A DNA stretch of 64,000 nt from Mortierella alpina (taxonomy: Eukaryota > Mortierellomycota > Mortierellomycetes > Mortierellales > Mortierellaceae). The DNA lies in NCBI GenBank assembly GCA_029449245.1, contig JANATF010000007.1:372001-436000 (forward strand), written 5' to 3'. This document shows positions 33,102 to 45,728 of the stretch, piece by piece (the first letter of the stretch is position 1; every line of letters starts with the position of its first letter). A program made the position numbers and the translations under genes. Below the pieces are notes generated by a model, which was not told where the DNA came from, made no database searches, and saw nothing but the letters and a program-made list of their open reading frames with translations.

Positions 33102-36080
33102 ATCCTGCTCTGCTCTGTTATGACGAAGACCGACTGCGAGAGAGTGAGCGATAGCGATCGAGGGGTGTGTAAGAGAATAATTGATTCCCTTAATGAAAAG
33201 AATTGCTGAGTAACAGCCCTGAAAACCGAAGCGTGAGAGGAACCGGAGCGGGTTGACGAAGTGTATGAGGAGCGGACAGGGATATGCGATATTGTGGCGA
33301 TTGATATTTTTTGTTCTGTCAGGGGTATATTTCGTTGCTCTGGTATGAGGGACTGATTGCGATTCGCTCGGTGGAAAAAAGGGACGGAAATGGAGAATAG
33401 GGCGCGAACAACGAATGATAAACCGGGCGGTGATGGAGGAGGAGAGGAAGCTAAAAGAAAGGACGCTGTGCCTTTGTCAAGAGGAAAGAAACCGAAGGAG
33501 AGCGAGTGTGTGTGTGTGTGAGGGAAAGAGGTGTGTGCCTGGAAGGTCGGCGGAGGAGTTTGTATTGGAAACAGACTAGAGTGCACTTGTTGCTGGAACA
33601 ACGTGCTGACTGAGGAGGTGCAGGCAATGGACGCAAGGCAGAGGCAGAAACAGATTGCGGAAAGATCGTGCCGTGTCTGAGGATGAGGATACGGCGCAAT
33701 GGAAGGAGGAAGGCGGATCGTTGACAAAAAAAAACAATCAGGCGAGTGTGCGAGTGTGAAAGAGACAATCGGCGTCAAGGATGCCAGCAATGTCAGACAG
33801 GTGTTATTTTCCACTCTGGCCGGCTCTCTATTTATTGACCACTAGCGTGTTTTTTGCGGCTCTCTTTGACGACATTAAACGTCGCAGGAAACCAAGAGGA
33901 GCATCCCTCTTCCGCGAGCGCATTCAGCGCTCGGCACAGGCCTTCATTCGGGGCAGCGAGAATTATCTATCTGCAGGCACGTAGGACAAGACCGAGTCCT
34001 GGCAACCAGCAACTCCTGGTTCACCTTGGAACTGCTCACCCGGTCATACGTACCTTTGACGATGGCCTTGCCTGAGACTGACACGGCATTGTACGCCTGG
34101 CTCCCTGACAAGACGCAGACAGGACTTGTTGGCTCGTTTAACACTTGGCTCATGACTGAACCTTGCCTGTTCTGTTGCTCTACAACAACCAACAACAGAG
34201 TTTGGGAATAGGGGAACTTCAACCTCGATGTACCAACTGCTGATCCCCCCCCCCCTCTCTCTCTCTCTCGCTTCATATTCTCGCACCCTCGAGAACAGCT
34301 CGCTGTGCCTGAGCTTCACGCACCGGAGGAACTTTCTGAAATGGGCCATGCCTTGGTTTTACTTCTTGAAATTGAGGCGTTTCGCCTGTCGGTTCTTCCC
34401 CGGAACATGTTGCTCGCGATCTTCATTCTCGGCTATTTGAGGCAGCTCAATGTTTTTGCAATTGTCCTCTACAAATTATTGCGCGCACCATGTGGCCCTA
34501 GTTATGAAAGAAAGGAAGGCTCCGTATGGAGAAGCAGACCGATGTGAACTTTGTCGGCGATACAAATCAAGACAAGATGAAATGGCTCTGCTATCCATGC
34601 TGAATGAAGTCATGGTATGGACGGGGGCGCTCCTGCATGGCGCTTAAAGAAAACTGTATTGCAGGTGTCTGAAATATATGTCATCGAATACAACACTGCA
34701 TTTGCATGCATGCCATGATAAATGTATTTTCTGAGCTATGAAAAAAAAATAAGGGAACCGATGATCTTCAGCGCTTGCCCATCTTGCCCATCTTTCAATC
34801 TTTGTGCGACCATGTCCCGCTAGGGCATCCACAACAGAGTGTTCTCAAGCAATATACCGCAGAGTGCAACAACAGCTTTTGTGCGCGAACAAAAACAGTG
34901 CTCCTAGCCTACTAGCGAACAGCTCTAGAAAGAGCCCGTTTTCACACACAGAGCAATCCGGCCAACAACAAAACGTCTGGAAGGCCTGATAGCCATCACA
35001 CTAATGTACCAGCCTGCTATCGTTTACATCTCTTGCACAATGCACCTTTTATGATCAGGTGAAGCTCGGTACCCTGCTCGGTATATAGGGCATATGCTTA
35101 ATGTACGTCTTGTTGAAACAATGGTTGGTGTCCTTTAGGAGTTTCTCTCGCACCTGTTAGTTTCATCCAGGGCAATCATATTCCCAACACGTTCAGAATC
35201 TGCTTTGTAACATGCTGCACCGCAGATGTGGCCGTAAGAGTAGCAGGTCATATGGATGGGATTGACAGGACTGGGCAAGATCGTGAGTGATGGCCAATCC
35301 AAGGTTAAAGCAGTTATATAGTTCGAACACACACCTGTTCTGGATAGGTGAAAAGTGGATTGGGAAGAAGGTGGCAGAGGTGCAAGCAACTTTTCTGTTA
35401 TGCAATGGGGAGATGGGGCGAGGAGGAAGCAGCACAGCATGGAGGTCTAGCAAGTGAATGGGCCAAGGCCCGCACGAGCACGGCCTGTGACGACGCGTAG
35501 TAGCTGCACAGCTGGCCGTCGTCCATCTTCATCTGTCACACAAGGGCAAGTGAGCATCTCGTGCGATTCGGGGGTGTGGACCAATGGCCATCGGTCGACT
35601 TCAGGGGCAGGGGTGAAGGTTGCCTGCCTGCTTGAATGCTTGCTTGCCTGCCTGCTTGCACTCAGCGAGCGGAGTGATCGGGCCAATTTATGCTGCGACG
35701 CCAAGGGAGCCGTGGTGTGGCCAGAACACCGCAACCACATGTCAGCGCTCGATAGCGGGAGCCGGGAGGACATGGACAACGGGCGGCTGAGTTGAATCGC
35801 AATCCAAGGCAACAAGGACAAGGCCGGCGTTGATTTTTGCTGGCCGTGGTCATCATCGACGTGCGTGTGGTGCGGACCTGCAACCCTCGCACAAGCCGCT
35901 TCAACCTCATCATCTTGATCATTCTCGAACCCCCCTGGCCCATTCTTCTCTTCTCCAATCTCCCATTTCATCCTCGCCTTCGCCATTAGTCTCCAACTCT
36001 CACCTTGCCTGCCAACCTAAAAAAAAAAGAAAAAAAAACGCCTGAGCACAGCACGAATACTCCCTCCTTTTGTCAGCACC
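33102..36080. other. Long intergenic region between kelch gene and hydrolase gene
   Basis: Almost 3 kb. The part next to the kelch gene (33102-33780) is purine-rich on plus, i.e. a pyrimidine-rich leader for the minus-strand kelch gene, with a GT repeat near 33508-33520. At 34247-34270 there is a C run followed by a CT repeat. A possible small minus-strand exon lies at 34093-34153 (see findings). The last 150 bp are the pyrimidine-rich leader of the hydrolase gene. Nothing else is supported. Confidence 0.5.
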
Positions 36081-38180
36081 ATGGGCATCGTTTCTCTAGT
36101 GCGCTCGTCGTGGTCGCTTGCCTATGCGGCCACCTCACTCTCGACCCTGCTCCTGACAGCAGTCGCCATCAACGGCTTCTCTACCAAGAACCGGACCGCT
36201 AATATAGTCTTCTCTCTGCTGAGCAACCAGATGGCGGAGCTGCCCCTGACCGTCGTTCTCTTGGATGTGATTTTCTCGATCTGGCTCAGAATCACTGGCA
36301 CTTTCTGTGAGTTCCCACGCCTAAAGGGTCAATGAAAAGGATTCCAGATCAAGCAAAATCGACAGCGTTCTGACGCCTTCATCTTCGACTTAATCGACTT
36401 AGATCAATCTACCCTCGCAAGTCTCTTCTACTACATCAATATTGTTACCGCTGTTGGACTCTTGTACCTTTTTAAATTATCCCTCGATGCCAAGGCGACG
36501 GCGCAAAAGTTTCTGGTTCAGCTTTCCAAAGAGAGCAAGGCCTCTGTAGTGCTCCCGGGACCGGACGCGTAAGAGCGAACTAGTCTGCAAGCGATAATTG
36601 ATGAGCAAGGCCATAGTCGGAAACAACGAGTTGCACTTACACTACCATCTTGGCCCCCCAATCTAGACCAAGGTTTTGGCAGCAGTTCCTGAACCCACTT
36701 TACTGGCCTCAAGGATGCACGATTTACAACAACAGTGAGTGGGGAAAAAGCGATAGCCTCTACAATGTACTATGCGCGATATCACAAGAACTGACTGACC
36801 ATATCTGTGAATGCCTTTCCTGTCTATAGTCCCATACTGGAATGAGCGCGAGCAATTGAGTGCTCTTAGAAGCGACGGATGGGAGTCTGTTCTTCAAATG
36901 GCGCTTGATGTCTATAAACCCAACACTGTCGAGGGTGGCGATGATAGACCCGTTCTCGTAAGTCAGCTGCCCTAATGGAGACCAAAAAGATGATGTTTGC
37001 CTCCGGAAATCACGATATTCAAGCAAGCACATTGCCGTCATTATTCTTCTTGACTTTAGATGTATATTCACGGCGGCGGTTGGACGACGGGCAGCAAGTC
37101 TTTGACAGGACCCCTCTTGACCGAGATGGTGTCCCACGGCTGGATTGTTGTATCGATCGATCACCGCCTCACGGCCAAGGCTGGATACCCTACTCAGTTG
37201 ATCGACTGTAAGAGAGCTTTGAGGTGGATCAAGGATGAGATCCGTATATTTGGCGGCAACCCTAACAATGTGGTCGTTGCTGGCGATTCGTCTGGCGGAC
37301 ATATGGCTGCTCTGTTGGCGTTGACACCTAACCTGCCCGAGTTCCAGCCTGGTTTTGAGGGTGTGGACACGAGTGTGAAAGGCTGTGTGGCTCAGAGCGC
37401 GTCTTTGGACTTGACCGACCTCAAAAATTATAGTCGACATGAAGCCAGAGGACGGTTTGTCAAGGACGTGGCAAAGCGTGATGGATCTGCAGAGTCAGCA
37501 GAGAGTAATTTTTCGACTTTGTTTTATTAAGCATCGTCACAATGGCATATTTTGAAGGAACCACTACTCATGCAAGTTTGCTTACATGTCTGCAACCCTT
37601 TGACCATCTCGTACTTTTTAGACCTCAAGTTTTTGACCGAGCACTCACCCTTATTCAGAATCTCAGAGGTTGCTGTACCTTTTCTTGTCATCCAGTATGT
37701 CATTTGCACCAAATGCATCCACGACGTTTAAGGGAAAGTTCAATACCCAATGTCCTTTTATTAGCCCTTCATGAGACTGACCCAACTGTATTCCAATTTG
37801 TCTATTGTCTTCGTCTTCCTCATCCTCAAAGCGGAGACCTCGATGTCATTGCGCCTGCTCAATCCGCGCGTGACTTTGTGCAAGAGTTTCGATCTAGTAA
37901 GTATCGGTCTCCTCAAGTTGTGAATGTATTTTTAGCTAGAGGTGCCTAACAACTACATTTCGCCTTATCATTCTTAGAATCAAAGTCTTCGATCGACTAT
38001 TTGGAGCTCACCGGTGCCCATCACTGCTTTCAGATGTTCTCGTCACCCAGAACTTGGTACACAACTATAGCCACCGCTGAGTGGCTGAGCTTTAACTTTG
38101 ATCGGCAAGGAAATACCAAGCAGGCTGACGAAAAGAAGGTTCAAGTCCATGAGCTCGTGGAATGGGGCTGGACTGCATAG
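36081..38180 (+). CDS. Alpha/beta hydrolase (HGGG esterase/lipase), 8 exons, 457 aa
   Basis: Exons 36081-36306, 36403-36568, 36667-36734, 36830-36957, 37060-37504, 37622-37694, 37832-37896 and 37978-38180, all GT-AG and in phase. The first about 140 residues contain two or three hydrophobic segments (SLAYAATSLSTLLLTAVAI; PLTVVLLDVIFSIWL; ASLFYYINIVTAVGLLYLF), so the enzyme is probably anchored in a membrane. The catalytic part shows the oxyanion-hole motif YIHGGGW (H200-G203), the nucleophile elbow AGDSSGG (Ser273), an acidic residue in HGDLD (Asp371 or 373) and a His in TGAHH (405/406). This is the layout of the hormone-sensitive-lipase-like/BD-FAE esterase group, which acts on short acyl or steryl esters. 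The short exons near 37622-37896 are needed to keep the acid residue; read without splicing the frame breaks. The natural substrate is unknown. Confidence 0.9.
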
Positions 38181-39067
38181 TTGACGCTCGGTGAAAAGGA
38201 ACAGTAATCGTTGGATGCAATAAACCCACTGACACCGTTGCGTTTTCGAATTTCAAAAGGAGCGCATCATTTGCCTTCGTTTTTTACCACATATCCGACC
38301 AAGGATTGCTTCGTTACCTTGGACTCGTTTTTCGTCAGTCCTTAACAACTACTACAGCGATGCTACTTTGCGATTGTTCGTTGTATACAGGCGCGTCATT
38401 TTCTGCGAGATCGGTCTACTTTGAGATAAATATCATGGAACCCAGCGTATGGTCACTATCATCTGCAGTGTTCGCGGTGTTACAGAAAGTAGGGAAGGCT
38501 GGCGAACCACTGCTGGGTCAAAGTCGAGGCTTTCGTTCATCATTGACACGATCACAACGGAACATAAAGGCACGAAGGTACGAATAGAAAGAGCTTCCAT
38601 TCGCCATTCATCCATGCGTCGACCCTTGTGAAACGAAGATCCACCGTGTCCATGGCATCGTGCATTGTCGTGAGAATTCTTGTCTTGGGCTGTTGTTGCT
38701 ATTGGATGCATTACGAATGGTTCACCGCGCCAACATCAGAATGATCAGATACATCCCACTGTCACGCGTCGCTTTTGAGGTTCTCATGAATCCTCTTTCC
38801 AAAAAGGGTCCAAGGGCCTTTGCATGTGCAGTAGATTCTAGCAGTTTGCTCACAATTTCACTTGTCACCAGGTTGCACAAACGAATGATTCTCACGAATC
38901 GCTCACATTCGCAGCTGTCGACTCTTGTACTAGTCTAACAAATGTCGCCCTTCTCTCCTCTTACCATTGTAGTCTATAAAAGGCGATCGCAGCCCAGATT
39001 TTGAACATCCTTAGTAACTCATATTCTCATCGCCTTTATACGTTTTATACATACACATCATAAAGAG
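38181..39067. other. Spacer between hydrolase and arrestin genes
   Basis: About 0.9 kb, no supported gene. It ends with a TATA box and a short leader for the arrestin-like gene. Confidence 0.5.
38975..38981 (+). promoter_or_regulatory. TATA box of the arrestin-like gene
   Basis: TATAAAA lies 93 bp before the ATG at 39068, at a normal distance for a short ATG-free leader. Confidence 0.6.
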
Positions 39068-40454
39068 ATGCCACTATTCACAAAAACCATTGGATCTTTT
39101 ACGTTGGAGATCCAGCATGAACATTCGATACTTGTCCGAGGCCTGCAAAAGCCATTGTTCTATGGGACTGTGGAATCTCCTGCAAAGATTAGTGCTCGCG
39201 TTACCCTTGACGCGGATCGCGACTACAAAGCCGACATGGCCGAGATTTTTTTCACTTCGAGTGCTGGCACCTGGGTTGATGCTGTTGGTAAAATGAAAAT
39301 CGATCACCTTGCTTGCTCTTTTTCCTTTCAAATTTTTCCTATGAATCATTATCACGATCACACCCATCTGCTAACCGTTTTGTTTTCACATTCTCTCACA
39401 TCGCTGGTTTTTTTTCTCATCAGCGGAAAGCTGCGACGGTGACATTGTTGCGGGTGAATTGACCTCTGAGCAATTTTTCGCGAAACGGCACTGGGACATC
39501 CCAGTCGATCGGCCCACACCTGGCACCGTCGGCAAGGGGAAATACAGCATCTCTGTCTTGGTGACCATCGACCCACAGCTCCCCTCATCCAGCACCCATA
39601 AACGCGCCTTTGTGAAGCATCAGTTCCGGATGCAACTCTTGACCAATTCCTCTGCAAACCCTCAGTCAAGAACGATTTATCATTCACTGGATCAGGATGT
39701 TTGGATCCTCAACTCGAGTGTTCCCCTTGCAGATACGACCCAAGAGAAACCGACACGGGCCTTGGCAAAAGACTGTTGGAAGGAGCAATCCTTGCCCGTG
39801 GCGCTATTGCTACCCTCTGGAAGTCTGGTGGCAGGACAGGTCGTGCCCATGACAGTTAGTATGTCGTCGTTTTTGAAGAAAAGTCGGTTTGAGAAGCAGG
39901 AACCCATGTCAATCAATAGTGTCAAGTTTGCGCTGGTGGAGACGCGACGGATTCGGGACAGGAACGATGCTAACAAGACACCGAATGCTATCAGCGAGGT
40001 GCTGGCGGTGCATTTGAAGGATGGTTGGCCCAAGGTGCATGACCCTTGGGAGAGAACCGTGAATGTTACGTTGCCACCGTCGCCTACACTATCGATGAGT
40101 TTGACCTCAAAATATGTGGACGTGGAGCACGAGCTGGTGATGACGATGCGATTCAAAGCCTCTGGGTTGTTCAAAAGGTCGGAGGAGTATTCGATGCGAG
40201 GTACGAAAATTATGATGATAAATGATAATACTTCTGATGATGATGAAACGTTTAGATATGAAGGAGAGGAGGGGGAGCAAAACCCCCCTTGAGGTCGCTC
40301 TACGCTAACGCTATTGGATTTTTGTATGGTGACACCAGTTAAAGTGGACATTGTAGCACCGCGACCTGTGCTGACCGCTCCTGTTCCTGAGTACTCCTCA
40401 AGTAGCCTTGCTGCTTTCTCTGGAGATACGGAAAACCTCCCAGCATATGTATAA
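39068..40454 (+). CDS. Arrestin-like (alpha-arrestin) protein, 3 exons, 370 aa
   Basis: Exons 39068-39287, 39424-40200 and 40339-40454. The N-terminal arrestin fold is visible from SFTLEIQHEHSILVRGLQKP, the phrase PLFYGTVESPAKISARVTL, and HWDIPVDRPTPGTVGKGKYS. The second arrestin-type sandwich starts near LPVALLLPSGSLVAGQVVPM, where the bounded-polar pattern of arrestin C domains recurs. Alpha-arrestins link membrane cargo to Rsp5/Nedd4 ubiquitin ligases. The short last exon ends SGDTENLPAYV, giving an LPxY motif of the kind bound by WW domains, and also contains APVPEY. If the last intron (40201-40338) is retained, translation instead ends after an Asp/Glu-rich tail at 40292 and loses these motifs. 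TATA box at 38975. Confidence 0.82.
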
Positions 40455-43400
40455 TGTTAGTATTGTAACAAATGTAATAGCGCTCTCGCCATGAGGTGTC
40501 ACTTTCATGTTGTTCTTATATTGGAATTGGTGTTGGAGACAAACTCCTAGAAAATGCATCAATCACAGCTTAAGGCTATATGCGCTATCACCTCTGTTCT
40601 CATCGGTTCATAGTCGATCCGGACCTGAAATGTCATCAACTTCTGAAAACGAGCCGGGTAAATGGTGACTACAGGGTCAAAAATAAATATCAGTCTGGGC
40701 TCAAATTGTGGTTCTACAGTAGCATTTGGCAGCGACGCGAGACAGACCGCCCAAAGAACTGTGCTTGTAGTCAACATCGATGTAAGCGGCATATGAGTCG
40801 GTAATTGATAAGGCGTCAACGATACTGCATGTTTTGCTGATGGAGAAAGTCATGACTACAGGCTTTGCTGAGTCGACCGGATGACGGACGTACTTTGACT
40901 AAGCAGTGAAACCTATGGGTTTTCGTGTGGGAGGACGCGACGAAACCGGCAAGAGAGGCAGCGAGCGAGTCATGACGCTGAAAAATATCTGCAAAAATGT
41001 GACAGCAATGGCTTCAGCTCTCGGCTTGCAAACTGTAACGCCGATAATGTCCCAGGGGTTCATACCAACTTGAGCCCATAGTGTGATAAGAACCTTTGGC
41101 AATGTGTTTGCCTGGGGATATTGACCAGAGTGGCTGCATAGGACAATGGGCAAGAGATTAGGTGACGTTCAAAAGTGACACACGAATGTAGAGCCGCGAG
41201 GACCCTGAGGGAGATCTTCGGAGGTATTTTGAATAGCAATTTGTTCAATTCACATCAGCGTACTTGAGCCTTAGCGTTTTATGACGGCAGGTCATACAAA
41301 CAACTCAAACTTGTAAAAAAAAAAAAAAAAGGAAAGACCACCTTCTTTTTCCTTCTTTTTGTTATCCCTCCAGCTTTCTTGCACGAAAGGTTGTTGCAGA
41401 TCGAATGCAAGACAAGATAGCTATCAGTCGACTTTTGTATGGTTTCCTGTAATACTTGCATACACGTACCCGACAAGCTATTGACTGTGGGGTACAAGTT
41501 TAGTTCCTCAATGCATGCGAAGGGGAAGTGAAATGAACTCTTGGCAGCGTATGCAAGGAGACTCGAAGAGCGTGGATGAACAATGCATGGCCGCTTTAGA
41601 CAGACCTCATTCTCGCGTTGCATCCACTCGCCACATTCCTTATATCTACACTTGCACCGTTTTTGTTTTTGCACCCGTCTCCTCTTTTGTGATGTCTCTT
41701 CGTCTCTCCTGATATGAAAGGAGACAAAAGTGGTAAAAAGGAGAGAATTGGAATGAACGGCCATGACTATACAATTTATTCAGTAGCATTCATTTCGTTC
41801 CTTGCCTCAACGCAGCCATAACTGTTTAGTCAACAGGAATACGTAACAGCGCAGTGGCCTGACTTTCGCTTTCGCGTCAAGTCATGAAACCGGTATTCAG
41901 TCGAAACTCTTATCAGCTCTTACGATCTGCAGCTGTGGCACTTAAACAAATGCCTTTCCTGATCATCGAGTGTTTCTCTCTCAGACCAGGTCCTTTGAAC
42001 AAATGAACAAGACAAAAGGCAGCGCAGCGAACGGAACAGTTGCAAGCGAGATAATCGCGAGCAACTCGCAAAGTCTGTTTGGTTTGGACACTGATTTTGT
42101 CTCAAGCTTCATCCTCCGCAGCGTGTAGCATTTCGTGATCACTGCCGCAGGATTTTGTCTTATATCATTTGTCGCCATGTCTCTGTCGCGATCGGAACAT
42201 TGAAGTATGGGTCGTCAGAGGTGTTCAAGGTCGTTCAAGGAGTACGCATTCAAGTGTCCAGCGATACGCAACCGCAAGCTCCAAACAATCCGATGGCGGT
42301 CTTTCGACTGGTAATTGCGCCAGCACAAAATGAGGAACGAGAATTGTTTTTTTTTTGTTTAGTTGTTCACGCGTGGTTGGGTCGCCTTACAACGGGCTCT
42401 TGCATGTGGACTCTAATGCATACACCTAATATAAAAAAACCCGTCAAATATCGAAGTCGCCAGGGTGACAGCCCGACAGGTTGAGCTCTCTCAGCTCCCG
42501 AGCTTGGAACTGTGAGCATTTTTTTTCCCTGACAATCGGTGTAGCTGACATGATACTGTCCGCGGTGTCAGTGAAAACATCCGTATCACCCGCAAACATC
42601 CTTGTCTCTTGTCATAGACATCTCTCCCGAAAAGTCATTGACCACTTGCCGAAAAAGGGTCTCAATAGGGGGAGAAGGAGAGAGACCTGTGTTCTCCCCA
42701 TTGATCAATATACTCTTGGGTGACTAAGATGGCGCATGAGGTCCATGGTGATGCAGTCTTTTGAGGACCGTGGACACCAGACAATGCAAAAGAGACAAAA
42801 AGTAAAAAAAGCAGGGGCATCCGCAACTTGGTTGACACAGGAACGCATCAAACCGTCGCACCGTATTGCTGCAAGTTAAAGGACGGTCTGTCTTCTGTTC
42901 ATCACTTTACACTATCGTGCAAGCAATGACTTCGCCTGAACCACCCATTTATTTTTCAGAGCAGCAATTTCGCCGGTCGGTGCTGAGATGATGAGTTCAC
43001 TGTTCTTGAACCACTATCAAGGCCAAGATCATAGGATGAAAAGAAACCGAACTCTCTGCAGTGATAGGTCGAGTAAGAGGATAAAGCAGGTCGTTGGTAT
43101 AGGGAATGCAGTTTGCCTTCACGTCATCACTTCGCTTGACAGTCGTTCCCGGCTTCAAGGCGAAACAGTGGTGTATATAGATGTATCATCCTTACTGACA
43201 CGCGAAACCAGGAAACAAGGTTCTTGGTTTTACGAGGATGAAGCTGCGCGGGTATATGCCCGTTCACGCATTGACGTTGAAGGGTCGCTCGTACCTCTCA
43301 GGTCAAACGAAAGTAAGAACCTGTCTTGATATCTTTGCTAAAAAAACAGCAAGTACACTCGTACACAGAAACAGCGTATCAAAGAGCGCGCTCGGCGATC

Positions 43401-44739
43401 TTTTCTTGTAAAGAGCAAAACCGAGAAGGGGGAAAAGAGGAAGACAAAGGAGAGCAGAAAAGTAAGTAAAACAGAGAGTCTTTTTTTGAGACGAAGTCTG
43501 GCGATCTTCATGCGAAGAGCACGGCAAGGTCAATCCAAGAATATATCCAGGAATAGCGAGGGAGTCAGTATCGCTTTTACCCCCCCTCCCATGTATCATT
43601 TGTACGATTTTTACGGCTGTACTAGTGGAGCAACTCAGCCCTGCTTTGTCAAAAGGCTGAACAGTAAGTAAGCAGGATGAATCAAATAACGATACAACCA
43701 GGCTCCAAAGTTCTGCTGCCGAAAAACGAAGACGAACCAACGACGCTTTGTCGTTTCGGCAACGGTATCTCTCAGTCCTGTTGTGATTGAGGGACTGGGT
43801 GGGCTTAAAGGTGTTCAACAAAAGAATCACTCAAAACTCGCTTTTGAGCAGACATAACGCCCATAAAGCCGTTTGTTTTTAGGATGCACATACCTTCTAA
43901 GGCTGGGAGCTTCGTCGGCATTTTCATGGTATTCTCGAGATGAAAAAGAGCGAATACTCACACTTTGTCTCTTGGCTCTGTTGTTAGCTCTCCAACACGC
44001 AAGCGTTCTTGGGTTCTTGATTATTTGCGCAGACGAAAGCATCCATAGTTCCTCCTGAAGAGGGGTAACCTTTCAAAACATAAAAACTAAAAGTTGCCAA
44101 GTAAGTATGGTCGAGGTAGGTTACAGTTCTGGCTCTTTAATACCAGTTCGTGATTCTGGTCCTCCCGAGTCCCCGCAGCAAACGTTTGTAGAGTGTAGCG
44201 GCGTCCAGGCGACCAGGGCTGAAGGAGGGTTTTCTAAAAGCGTTTTTAGAAACATTATATCGTTAGAGACGGTGCCAAAGCTCTGAAGAGTGTTAAAGCA
44301 GGTTTGCGAGCAAGCTGTGTCCGACGACGACGCTCACGTCGACGGGTACGAAGATTCTGGCGCCTGGACCAGCAAAGGACGATGCTGGTCATCACATTAA
44401 ACCGTGGATGGTGGTGACAAAATGGCTCGGTCACTAAACACAGAATAGCAGGGGAATGACGAAGAAGAAGACGTGGAAGAAGAGGTGAAAGAAAAAGAAG
44501 TGGAAGAGGTGGAAAGAAGAATTGGAAGAAAAACACAGAGTGGAATGCAGACTATGGTGAGTAGAAGAGACCTACCACTGATAGGTGGAGTGAGGATACG
44601 AGGCCAGGTGGATGCAAGAGGAGCGCCATACACGAGAACGGAAGAGTGCCTCAAAGGGAGTGCGAGTGAGTGGTGAGGATGGGGTTGGTTCCTTTTCTGG
44701 TTTTTTTTTGTTTTTGTTTTGGAGACGATGCGACGAAGG

Positions 44740-44990
44740 ATAGGCGATAGAAGGTTGGCGAAGGAAGCATCAGAGATGAGAGATAAGCGAGTGAAGGAGG
44801 GATGAAGGAGAGACGAATGGAGGAGAGACGAGTGAAGGTGGGTGAAGGAAGCCTGGGCGGATGAAGGATGAAGGATGAAGGATGGAGGATAGACGAGTGG
44901 AGGGGCGACGAATGATGGATAGACGAATGGTGGATAGACGAGTGCTGGTAGGCGATAGGCGATGGAGAATGGCGACGAGTGCCGAGCACG
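44740..44990. repeat. Purine-rich minisatellite-like tract
   Basis: Degenerate repeats built from GATGAAGGA, GATAGACGAGTG and GATGGATAGACGA units. The clearest part is at 44863-44945, where GGATGAA is repeated three times followed by GGATAGACGA-type units. Confidence 0.65.
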
Positions 44991-45081
44991 CTGGCGATGG
45001 GGATGATAGTCGGATGGAGAGTGGGCAGCAGGATGGCGGACGAAGGTGGTCTCGGCAGCTGTGGCGTGTCAGCGCTGGGAG

Positions 45082-45087
45082 TATAAA
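45082..45087 (+). promoter_or_regulatory. Isolated TATA box at the head of an ATG-free leader
   Basis: TATAAA sits exactly where strand composition changes from purine-rich (left) to pyrimidine-rich (right), as at other promoters in this window. No ATG occurs from 45036 to 45831. The next gene on this strand starts at 48265. Confidence 0.5.
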
Positions 45088-45627
45088 AAAGCAAGGCCCA
45101 TCCGCGCTTGTCTCCCTCTTTTCCCTCTCTTCTCTCTCTCTCTTCTGTTCATTTCCACCCCCTCCAGCACTCCACCATCTCTGTATCTACATCCTATCCG
45201 CTCCATTTTACTTTACTCTCAGACAGTCAAACAGACTTGCGCTCTCTTTTTTTATATTTTTTATTCTCCTTGGCCGTCCGCCGATTCAGTCGCCTATTCT
45301 AAAAGGGCCGCCCTCGCTCGCTCGCTCTCTCGCCCCCCACTGGCTGTAGACGTGATTGTGCGCATCGTTCCTCGTCCACTATACCATACGACACATACTC
45401 ACGCACATCGACTGACACATCCTCGCCGGGCCCGCATCCCAATAGTTCTTTCTCTCCCTCTCTCGCTCGCTCTATCTCACTTTTATTGTATTCTCAGATT
45501 GGTCTATTGCTCTCTCAGTCCTCTATCACACACACAAACAAGCGAGATCCAACCTTGCAGGCACATTGCCGCCATCATATCTTGACATCCAACTCCCACA
45601 CACTTGTCATTTTACCACGTTCCTACT

Positions 45628-45728
45628 TTGCTACTTTAGTAATTTGCTACTTTGCTACTTTGCTACTCTGCTACTCTGCTACTCTGCTACTCTGCTACTC
45701 TGCTACTTTGCTACTTCGCTACTTTGCG
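45628..45728. repeat. 8-bp tandem repeat (CTACTTTG/CTACTCTG)
   Basis: About ten consecutive 8-bp units from 45648 (CTACTTTG, CTACTCTG, CTACTTCG) with one-base variants, five being identical CTACTCTG. Flanking copies at 45623 and 45735-45750 are separated by short spacers. It lies in the ATG-free leader. Confidence 0.85.

Noticed and set aside
33029-33814. 261-codon minus-strand frame upstream of the kelch gene
   Set aside because: Ser/Phe/Leu/Pro-rich pyrimidine leader read as protein; it overlaps the kelch signal peptide in another frame and has no conserved feature.
37620-37900. Apparent frameshifts in the hydrolase gene
   Set aside because: Three GT-AG introns restore the catalytic HGDLD and TGAHH motifs in frame, so the gene is intact.
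41279-41764. 161-codon minus-strand frame in the gene-poor region
   Set aside because: Contains homopolymer-encoded Lys and Phe runs, no domain or signal peptide, and no plausible promoter.
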